DNA of 64,000 nucleotides from Arthrobacter sp. FB24 (GTDB taxonomy: Bacteria; Actinomycetota; Actinomycetes; Actinomycetales; Micrococcaceae), in NCBI RefSeq assembly GCF_000196235.1, contig NC_008541.1:1860001-1924000 (forward strand). The letters run 5' to 3'. Within the stretch, counting starts at the first letter, position 1, and each line of letters begins with the position of its first letter. This document shows, one piece after another, positions 57,451 to 64,000 of the stretch. The notes beneath the pieces were generated by a model, which worked only from the letters and a program-made list of their open reading frames with translations, was not told the DNA's origin and searched no databases. The position numbers and the translations under genes were made by a program.

Positions 57451-57549
57451 ATTAGTCAGGTGTCGGGTTCTGTGAGATGGGACGTCTCCAGGCTGCGGCG
57501 CTCAGACCAGACTGACGGCCGACTGGCCGCGTTTAGGAAGTGTGAGGGT

Positions 57550-59076
57550 ATGGCAGTAGAAGGCGCACCAAGGACAAACATTCTGTTTCTCATGACAGAC
57601 CAACAACGCATCGATACAATGGGCTGCTACGGAAATAGGTCCCGTCACACCCCCTACCTTGACGGGCTGGCAGCCCGGGGCACTGTGTACGACCGCGCTT
57701 ACACTCCCACGGCCATCTGCACGCCCGCCCGCGCATCCCTCCTGACAGGGCTTCATCCCTTCGAGCACGGGCTGCTGTCAAATTTCGAGTGGAACTCCGG
57801 TCACCGGGACGAACTGCCCGACGGTACTCCCACTTTTGCCGACGAACTCAGGAAGCAGGGATACCGGTTGGGGCACGTCGGCAAATGGCACGTCGGGCGG
57901 GAGCGCGGTCCGGATTTCTACGGCTTTGAAGGGGAGCACCTGCCCGGGGCCCTGAACACCTTCGATAACCCGGCATACACGTCCTGGCTTGCGGAGAAAG
58001 GGTTCCCCTCATTCCGCATAGTGGACCCGGTGTACACCGTTCAAAAAGACGGATCGCAGGGGCACCTCATCGCAGGGATCACTGACCAGCCCACAGAAGC
58101 GACGTTCGAAGCCTGGCTGGCGGACCAGACCATCGCCAAGCTCCGCGAGTTTGCCCAGACCCACCCGGCTGGAGGCGCCCCAGGCACCGAAACAGCCGTC
58201 GCACCCTTCTACCTGTCCTGCCACATCTTCGGACCCCATTTGCCGTATCTCATTCCGAGGCAATGGTATGACTTGGTGGATCCAGCAACGGTGCAGCTGC
58301 CCAAGTCCTTCGCTGAAACTTTTAACGGCAAACCTCTGGTCCAACAGACCTACGCCGAATACTGGTCCACCGATTCATTCACGGTAGAGGAATGGAAGAA
58401 ACTGACCGCGGTCTACTGGGGCTACGTTTCCATGATCGACCACGAGATCGGACGCATCCTCCAGACCGTCGAGGAACTGGGGCTCAACGATTCGACCGTG
58501 ATCATGTTCACCGCGGATCACGGCGAGTTCACCGGCGCACACAGGCTCAACGACAAGGGGCCTGCAATGTACGAGGATATTTACCGTATCCCCGCTATTG
58601 TCGCTGCGCCCGGCCAGGAACCCAGACGGGAATCAAAATTCGTCTCCCTCCAGGACTTCACCGCCACGTTCATCGACATCGCCGACGGCTATGCCGGAAA
58701 TATTCGCGGGAGTTCATTGATGCCCTCCACGACCGCTCCACTGCCCGCTGACTGGCGAACAGAGATGGTGTGCGAATTCCACGGACACCATTTTCCTTAC
58801 GCGCAACGGATGATCCGTAATGAACGATACAAGTACATCGCCAACCCGGAAGGGATTGACGAGTTCTACGATCTGGTCAGCGACCCCGACGAACTCCATA
58901 ACGTGGTAACTGTGCCCGCCTACGCGACGCAGCTCAAGACGATGCGGCTGAGTCTCTACAAGGAACTCGTCTCCAGAGGTGACAAGTTCTATCAGTGGCT
59001 GGCATTCGCAGGGGACATCGAACCCGAAGATCGACTCAGGCCCGACACCGCCCTCGAACGCTTCGTAACCCAATGA
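57550..59076 (+). CDS. Type I sulfatase 4 (CTPAR, formylglycine-dependent)
   Basis: A 508-residue family S1 sulfatase. It begins with TNILFLMTDQQ, has C57-T-P-A-R-A-S-L-L-T-G as the formylglycine site, GKWHVG and FTADHGEFTGAHRL as active-site segments, and ends with YDLVSDPDELHNV. No signal peptide. The ATG at 57550 is preceded by GTGAGGGT and matches the usual start of the family; an upstream extension in frame runs through the AT-rich operator region and is excluded. It lies next to the ROK repressor and FGE genes, outside the main operon. Confidence 0.9.
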   Translation: MAVEGAPRTNILFLMTDQQRIDTMGCYGNRSRHTPYLDGLAARGTVYDRAYTPTAICTPARASLLTGLHPFEHGLLSNFEWNSGHRDELPDGTPTFADELRKQGYRLGHVGKWHVGRERGPDFYGFEGEHLPGALNTFDNPAYTSWLAEKGFPSFRIVDPVYTVQKDGSQGHLIAGITDQPTEATFEAWLADQTIAKLREFAQTHPAGGAPGTETAVAPFYLSCHIFGPHLPYLIPRQWYDLVDPATVQLPKSFAETFNGKPLVQQTYAEYWSTDSFTVEEWKKLTAVYWGYVSMIDHEIGRILQTVEELGLNDSTVIMFTADHGEFTGAHRLNDKGPAMYEDIYRIPAIVAAPGQEPRRESKFVSLQDFTATFIDIADGYAGNIRGSSLMPSTTAPLPADWRTEMVCEFHGHHFPYAQRMIRNERYKYIANPEGIDEFYDLVSDPDELHNVVTVPAYATQLKTMRLSLYKELVSRGDKFYQWLAFAGDIEPEDRLRPDTALERFVTQ

Positions 59077-59165
59077 ACTCCGGCGGGGCATTCGCTCATT
59101 TCGGGGGCGCCGTCGCCAGATACGGGAAAGGACGGTAAGGGATTTGCGAGCTTTTAAGGTGGCCG

Positions 59166-59462
59166 TTGTTGAACGCGTATGACCGTGAATCTTCGGGCGT
59201 GGCCAGCTCGGGCATGCCATTCCCGCGCTGCGATGGTCCGACCCTCCGCGACATGGTTCAGGATTGGGACGCTCTGGACCCGGGAGACCTGATTGTGGTT
59301 TCGGTTCCGGGGCTCCCACCACGCCTGGGATCGTTTGAAGACTGTACGTATGACAGGACGATCGTATGGGTGAATGATTTCGGCGCGGGCCGGCGCATGT
59401 TTTTTCAAGCCGATAGTGTCGATCTCTACCGAATCCTGGGAGCTCCGCCGACTCCGTCTTAG
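59166..59462 (+). CDS. Small hypothetical protein
   Basis: A possible 98-residue protein with an acidic stretch LRDMVQDWDALDPGDLIVVSV and a VWVNDFGAGRRMFF segment. No family recognised. The TTG start lacks a good ribosome site, and an ATG at 59214 is an alternative. Coding status is only suggested by a coherent hydrophobic/charged pattern; no other gene occupies this stretch. Confidence 0.4.
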   Translation: MLNAYDRESSGVASSGMPFPRCDGPTLRDMVQDWDALDPGDLIVVSVPGLPPRLGSFEDCTYDRTIVWVNDFGAGRRMFFQADSVDLYRILGAPPTPS

Positions 59463-59552
59463 TGTCCTGTTTTTCGGACCGGCACGGCTGGTCGTAAATG
59501 GTCAGCTAGGGAACGGGTTGCCGAGCCCGAGTCCAGCCTGGCAGGCTAACAA

Positions 59553-59798
59553 GTGGGACTGACCCGCAGCCGCCACATCCCGAGCGCTGCCTTGGTATGG
59601 ATTTCGGATAGGTGGAGTATGTCGGTCAGCTGTGTCCGTCCTTCGAATCGCGGACTGCGCCTGGGAGCAGGGATGATCGGGATCCTGCTCATCGCGGTAA
59701 ACCTCAGAGTGGGTTTTGTCACCGTAGGCCCGCTGCTGGAGGGCATCACCAGGCGCTTTTCCCCATGTTTCCGAGGATTTCTAAAACACCGATTATGA
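59553..59798 (+). pseudogene. Truncated MFS transporter fragment (CynX/NimT-like N-terminus)
   Basis: Within this frame LGAGMIGILLIAVNLRVGFV, followed by TVGPLLEGI, resembles the first transmembrane helix and loop of CynX/NimT-type major facilitator transporters. The frame then changes to unrelated residues and stops after about 80 residues, so only an N-terminal fragment remains. The surrounding 59463-60297 shows no intact gene that I can support; it looks like a decayed boundary. Confidence 0.45.
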
Positions 59799-60297
59799 AC
59801 CATATGTCGGCTTAGCTGGTTTGACGGGCCGCCGGGGGAGGGCGCTCCATCCGCACCCACTGCTCTTTCAACATGAGGGCTGAAAGACGTTGTTCCGATA
59901 CAAGGGGAATCGGACGAGATGTCTCGTTGCTCTGTCTCGTGACCTGCGCTCGACCTCCGTGTCCCGCAGTCTTACGAGACGCCCTTGGCTGAAGGGCAGA
60001 TTAATCTCGCTACCTGAAGCTCTGGATCGTCGATGAAATTCCAGATGTCGCGCTGCCGATAAGAGGGAATCAGTTGTGTCAAGTTGCGATCTGAGAGCTT
60101 CTCGGACCTTTGTGAGAAAACGAAGAATTTGACCCTATCCTGACATCCCTTCGGCCTCCTGCCTGACGTCAGCTTGGGGTGTACTTCAAGTGGGTGTCGG
60201 AGTGGCGCATTCGGGCTATTGTCTGTCGGCGACCGATAGCTGCTTTCTTCAGCTGGATACGCACGGCTCGTCCACCGGGGCCTGCCTAACCTCGAGG

Positions 60298-60645
60298 TCA
60301 TTTCTCAACAGGGATGAGCAAGACGGTGCAGATTCCCAGGGAGGCAAGGACGATGACGCTGGCCGCTACGGCGGCGATCGAAGCGGCGTCGGGTGTAATT
60401 GCTTCTTGGTTGATGCCGTGGATGGCGCGGTGAAATCTCTGCTTGCGAGTGAGGTTGATAGTCAGGGCCATAACGGCGGCGACCGCTACGAGTGTGCCCG
60501 CGAACCAGCCGTGGTGCGGCATCCAGCGAAGGAATACAGCGGCTGCGACCGTCAGGGACAGCGTAGTGCGTCCCCATGCCATGTCTGTGCGTTCCGGCTG
60601 GAGTCCGGGGTCGCCATGGGTTGGTGTGTTCGTTGATGGAGGCAT
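60298..60645 (-). CDS. DUF202 family membrane protein (partner of copy B)
   Basis: A 115-residue membrane protein with LQPERTDMAWGRTTLSL, the short DUF202 signature, and three hydrophobic helices. It starts 3 bases after the stop of the longer DUF202 gene on the same strand, a pairing usual in actinobacteria. The function is unknown. Confidence 0.75.
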   Translation of the reverse strand: MPPSTNTPTHGDPGLQPERTDMAWGRTTLSLTVAAAVFLRWMPHHGWFAGTLVAVAAVMALTINLTRKQRFHRAIHGINQEAITPDAASIAAVAASVIVLASLGICTVLLIPVEK

Positions 60646-60648
60646 GGA

Positions 60649-61044
60649 TTAGGCGGGGCGGACGAGGACGAAGACCGCCATAATGGCGGCGACGAGGCCC
60701 CCGCCGATTGCCAAGACCGGAGCGATCCAGGGCAGTGGCAGCGGGTCTTTGCGGCGCATGGAGCGTTCGACATTCAGCCAGCGGAAGAATGAGCCTCCAC
60801 CGATGAGGAGCGCGAGAACGAGGAGCAGGACAGCGACCGTTTTACTCAGTTCGTGGCCGAATAGATCGGCCATGAAGGCTTCGACGGCGACACCGCCTGC
60901 GAGTAATGCCAAGGAGGTTCGGATCCAGGCCAGGAATGTGCGTTCATTCGCCAGGGTGAACCTAGGGTCCGGTTCGGTTCCGCCGCCCAGGATCCGGCCG
61001 GATACGCCTGCTCTTCCACCGCCGCTGGCGTTGAAATTCTCCAT
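60649..61044 (-). CDS. DUF202 (YidH-type) membrane protein, copy B
   Basis: A 131-residue membrane protein with the core RFTLANERTFLAWIRTSLALLA and SFFRWLNVERSMRR, very similar to copy A at 33226-33648. Three hydrophobic helices. The pair of such genes flanking the sulfatase locus is unusual (see findings). Its start ATG is followed upstream by GGAAGGATC. Confidence 0.82.
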   Translation of the reverse strand: MENFNASGGGRAGVSGRILGGGTEPDPRFTLANERTFLAWIRTSLALLAGGVAVEAFMADLFGHELSKTVAVLLLVLALLIGGGSFFRWLNVERSMRRKDPLPLPWIAPVLAIGGGLVAAIMAVFVLVRPA

Positions 61045-61084
61045 GGGTGATCCTTCCGTGTCCGTTGTTTGTTCTTCGGTTCAG

Positions 61085-61122
61085 CAGATAGCGAAGGCCG
61101 CGTCTGCGGCCCCCGCTATCTG
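61085..61122 (-). terminator. Hairpin downstream of the ACS-family MFS gene
   Basis: CAGATAGCG and CGCTATCTG form a perfect 9-bp stem with an inner GC stem (CCGC/GCGG), directly after the stop of the gene at 61141 on the minus strand. There is no T-run, so function as terminator is likely but unproven. Confidence 0.5.
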
Positions 61123-61140
61123 CCTTCTGGGTGTGATGTT

Positions 61141-62565
61141 TTAGGCCTTAGTGACTGCCGCTATTGCAGCCGTCTCGGATCCGGCAGCGGGGGTGGATGC
61201 CTCGAGCGGGAAGCCTGCGGTTACGTCAAGGCCAAGCCTGCGGCGGTCACGCTGCTGGTTGACGAACACCAGGGCCAGGGCGCCGAACGTCAGCATCAGC
61301 CCTCCGGCCAGGGCGAACGCGGCACGGTAACCATCTGCCGGGGTGGCCGCACCGCCGATCAGGAATCCGGACACTGCGGGTGCGAACACACCTCCGGTGG
61401 TGAGGACGGCGTTGGCGATGGAGAGGTTAGCGCCGCGCTGGCCGATGGTGGTCAGCTCGGCCACCACCAGGTAGGTGATGGCAAAGAGCGCGGGTGCGGT
61501 GCCAAAGCCGAAGACCATCAAGGCGATGGACAGGACGGGGGACGTGGTCATGGTCGCCCCTACCAGGCACGCTCCGGCGAAGGCGCCGGCACTGCCGAGT
61601 ACCCAGCCGCGTGCCTTTCTGGTGGGAACGCCCTTGAGGTGGAGGCGCTGGGTGAGTGCACTGAGGCCGACAGTGGCAATGGTTCCCCAGGCGGCGGGCA
61701 GGGCGATCATGGTGCCGGCCTGTTGTCCGCTGAAGCCGAGGACGTTTTGGAAATAGGCCGGGCCCCATGACATGGCGAGGGTGAAGGTCCAGTAGCCGAA
61801 GAAGGAGGCCAGGACTGAGAAGATCCAGCTGGGGGACAGGATGGTGCGCCAGTAGCGGACCTTGGCTTCGGCCACGACAGGTGCCTCTTCCGGGGCAATG
61901 CCGTCAAGTTCCTGTTCAGCCTTCCGGCTCGTGTACGGGCCTTCCTTGCCCACGATGAACCAGAAGATGGACCAAACCAGTCCGACAATGGCCAGCACGG
62001 CGAAGGCGGTCTGCCAGCCGAATTGACCGATGACCCAGGCCAAAACGGGAGCGAACGCCACAATGCCCAAGGTCACGCCGGAGGATGCCAGCGCGGCAGG
62101 GGTGGCGCCCTTCTTTGCGGGGAACCACTTGTAGATGCCGTGCATCAGGACGGGCGCCAGCGGGCCCTCGCCGGCCCCGAGCAGCAAGCGGCTTGCCCAA
62201 AGCGCGGGGAGGGAAGCGAACAGCAGGATTGGAACCTGCGCCACTGACCACAGCAGGCACAGGACCAGCAGGATCCACTTGCTCGATACCTTGTTGGCGA
62301 TGGGGGCAGCAACGATCTGGGCAACGCCGAAGGTCAGGAACATGGCACTGCCCACCAGGCCAAACTGTTCGGGCGTGATGCCCAGCTGTTTCATCAGGGG
62401 GACGGCGGCAATGCCCAGGACTGCTTTGTCCGCCCAGCTGAGCATCATCAGGAAAAGCAGGCTGAACGTCATGAACCAGCCGTAGCGGTTGCGCTTGGCC
62501 CGGGGCCAGGTCCGGGGATCGCGGGAGGTCGCAGAGCCCGGCGTTATATGGGGAGTTTCAGACAC
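61141..62565 (-). CDS. MFS transporter, anion:cation symporter (ACS) type
   Basis: A 474-residue, 12-helix secondary transporter. The segment SWADKAVLGIAAVPLMKQLG at the first helix and GAGEGPLAPVLMHGIYKWFP in the fourth/fifth region are typical of the ACS family, which carries hexuronates, sugar acids and aromatic acids. Substrate not determined. It is encoded 37 bases downstream of the other MFS gene in the same direction, suggesting an operon. Confidence 0.82.
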   Translation of the reverse strand: MSETPHITPGSATSRDPRTWPRAKRNRYGWFMTFSLLFLMMLSWADKAVLGIAAVPLMKQLGITPEQFGLVGSAMFLTFGVAQIVAAPIANKVSSKWILLVLCLLWSVAQVPILLFASLPALWASRLLLGAGEGPLAPVLMHGIYKWFPAKKGATPAALASSGVTLGIVAFAPVLAWVIGQFGWQTAFAVLAIVGLVWSIFWFIVGKEGPYTSRKAEQELDGIAPEEAPVVAEAKVRYWRTILSPSWIFSVLASFFGYWTFTLAMSWGPAYFQNVLGFSGQQAGTMIALPAAWGTIATVGLSALTQRLHLKGVPTRKARGWVLGSAGAFAGACLVGATMTTSPVLSIALMVFGFGTAPALFAITYLVVAELTTIGQRGANLSIANAVLTTGGVFAPAVSGFLIGGAATPADGYRAAFALAGGLMLTFGALALVFVNQQRDRRRLGLDVTAGFPLEASTPAAGSETAAIAAVTKA

Positions 62566-62602
62566 AGTTTGCCCAATCGTTGAAGGGGAGTCTTTGCCGG
62601 TT

Positions 62603-63928
62603 TCACCGGCGTTTCCTCGACTCTAGGCTTGTGTGACCGGCCTTACATTTGAGCTTTCCGTTGGGCGGAAAGCCACTTTTGCGGCGTCGCACACCGCCGA
62701 TGCTCGCGCCGTCGGCCCGTCCCAGGAATACCAGCAGAGCCATCCCCAGAGAGCTCAACCCACATGTTAGCCACCAAGTGGTGCCCCAGCCGCCGGTGGT
62801 GGTGGCGAGCAGGGCAAACAACATGGGCCCCAGAAAGTTTCCCACGTTAAAGATCTGCTGCGTCAGCCCCAGCACGGCGGTGACAGAACCGTCGGCGGGT
62901 GCGATGCGCACCGAGTAGCTGGTCACCGCGGCAGGGATGAGGCCCCCCACAGCTGAAAACAGGGCTATGAAGACGACCTGGACGAGGACACCGTTCGCGA
63001 GACTTTCCCAGCCGATGGCAAACGTGGCCACGGAAGCGGCGGACATCGACAGGAAGGTCCAAAAGATAATTCTCCGCTCCGACAGGCCACGCTGGATCAG
63101 CGGACCGGCGCTGAGGGCCCCGATGGCGTTTACTCCTCCGACCATGGCGCTGAGGATGCCCGGCCACGGACCGCCGAGCCCCGCTGACCGGTAAATTGAG
63201 GGCAGGAAGCCGAGCACCGCCATCCACTGCGCCGTATAGCAGGCGAAGACCAGACCTATGATCCATGGCCTGCGGGTGGCAACGGTGCGGCCCACCCTGC
63301 GGAGTGCGGAGCGCAGCCCGGCGTCGGCGGGGGCCACGTCCCTCGGCACCCGGCGCAGCAGCAGCGGCACGGGGACAAGCGTGAGAATGGCCATGACCAG
63401 CCACCATTCGCGCCAGCCGACGGCCTGCAGGAACAAGGCACCGGAGGACAGGCCAATCAGCGTGGCCGTTCCCTGGAACGTGGCCCAGCTTGCCAGTGCA
63501 ACGTTCAACCGCTGGGGCGGGACCACTTTGCGGATGAGGGCAGGGGCGGCGACGACGGCCAGCAGGAAGCCGACACCCTCAAGCGTGCGTGCAGCCATCA
63601 GCCATTCGGTGCTGGGGGCGGCTGCGCCCAGGATGGAGGCAGCGCTGAGCAGGACCAGGCCGGAGATAAGGAGCCGGCGCAGGCCGGCCATTTCACCGCC
63701 CACGGCTGTGGCGAGGCCGCCCACAACGCTGGCCAACTGGATGATGCCGAGCAGCAGTCCGGCCTGGATCAGTGAGGTGCCGAGATCCGCCTGGATGCCG
63801 GCCAGGGCAGCCGGAAGTTTCCAGATGTGCATCGCCGCCGCGATGCCTGCAGCGAGGACAGCTAGCCAGGCCCCGTCCGCCGTCGACTTTGTGTCATCCA
63901 TTGCTGCGGTGTGCGATGGCAGTGCCAA
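62603..63928 (-). CDS. MFS transporter (CynX/NimT-like)
   Basis: A 441-residue, 12-helix transporter with HIWKLPAALAGIQADLGTSL and VGFLLAVVAAPALIRKVVPP, resembling the CynX/NimT branch of MFS. Substrate unknown. The TTG at 63928 is preceded by AAGGACCACTC and is chosen; an ATG nine codons downstream is an alternative without a ribosome site. The last ~30 residues are basic and non-membrane. From 63929 to the window end nothing coding is visible. Confidence 0.78.
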   Translation of the reverse strand: MALPSHTAAMDDTKSTADGAWLAVLAAGIAAAMHIWKLPAALAGIQADLGTSLIQAGLLLGIIQLASVVGGLATAVGGEMAGLRRLLISGLVLLSAASILGAAAPSTEWLMAARTLEGVGFLLAVVAAPALIRKVVPPQRLNVALASWATFQGTATLIGLSSGALFLQAVGWREWWLVMAILTLVPVPLLLRRVPRDVAPADAGLRSALRRVGRTVATRRPWIIGLVFACYTAQWMAVLGFLPSIYRSAGLGGPWPGILSAMVGGVNAIGALSAGPLIQRGLSERRIIFWTFLSMSAASVATFAIGWESLANGVLVQVVFIALFSAVGGLIPAAVTSYSVRIAPADGSVTAVLGLTQQIFNVGNFLGPMLFALLATTTGGWGTTWWLTCGLSSLGMALLVFLGRADGASIGGVRRRKSGFPPNGKLKCKAGHTSLESRKRR

Positions 63929-64000
63929 GAGTGGTCCTTGCTGCAGGGTGACAGTGCGGGCTTCCTGAGAACAGATCCTGTCAGGCGGGGGCGAGGACGG

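Noticed and set aside
32239..59100. A clear direct repeat of the tRNA-Leu 3' end at the far end of the island (attR)
   Set aside because: I did not find a matching copy of the tRNA 3' segment by eye; absence is not proof, so an integrative origin is left as a hypothesis.
59972..60301. Minus-strand frame of about 109 codons before the DUF202 pair
   Set aside because: No start signal or recognisable motif; it overlaps an AT-rich non-coding-looking stretch. I cannot support it as a gene.

Overview
This 64 kb window is high-GC actinobacterial chromosome, most likely Arthrobacter, Pseudarthrobacter or a close Micrococcaceae relative. The evidence is the GC-rich third positions, frequent GTG and TTG starts, ATGA/GTGA stop-start overlaps, a PdtaR-type ANTAR regulator, an HGxxPAAW protein between trp genes, and a tagatose-pathway locus coupled to an ABC transporter rather than a PTS. 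Genus is inferred from gene content only.

The left half (1-32.3 kb) is core metabolism. In order it holds: sufE (cut by the window edge) and sseA; zapE; a small antitoxin-like protein; a five-tRNA cluster (Gly-Cys-Val-Gly-Val) facing a single tRNA-Val; a PD-(D/E)XK-like protein; def-fmt-rsmB-rpe; an FMN riboswitch and the riboflavin cluster ribD-ribE-ribB-ribA-ribH; hisE-hisG-hisF; a TIGR03085-type protein on the opposite strand; hisI; trpE with two small membrane-protein genes; trpC-trpB-trpA; lgt; gltBD; pyk; pdtaR; and a tRNA-Leu.

The right half (32.3-61 kb) reads as an accessory island downstream of tRNA-Leu. It starts with about 0.9 kb of degenerate sequence and a DUF202 gene whose paralogue recurs at the far end (60.6 kb). 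Between them is a locus that appears to be a complete sulfated-glycosaminoglycan utilisation system. It has a Tat-exported family 8 polysaccharide lyase, a GntR/LacI-type regulator, four type I sulfatases with CxPxR maturation motifs and no signal peptides, and the aerobic formylglycine-generating enzyme that would activate them. It also has an ABC importer without its ATPase, a SIS-domain AgaS-like protein, a ROK sugar kinase, a PfkB kinase, a class II aldolase and a NagA/AgaA-like deacetylase. Finally there is a ROK repressor, a Gfo/Idh/MocA oxidoreductase coupled to a DUF2264 protein, a CutC-family protein and a sugar-phosphate isomerase/epimerase.

The working model is as follows. The lyase cuts chondroitin or dermatan sulfate outside the cell, and the lipoprotein-dependent ABC importer takes up sulfated oligosaccharides. 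Cytoplasmic FGE-activated sulfatases remove sulfate. GalNAc is then phosphorylated (ROK kinase), deacetylated, deaminated/isomerised to tagatose-6-phosphate, phosphorylated by PfkB and split by the aldolase. No recognisable unsaturated-glucuronyl hydrolase (GH88/GH105) is present, which makes the DUF2264 protein the most interesting unknown. The right edge (59.1-64 kb) holds a truncated MFS fragment, a DUF202 gene pair and two MFS transporters.
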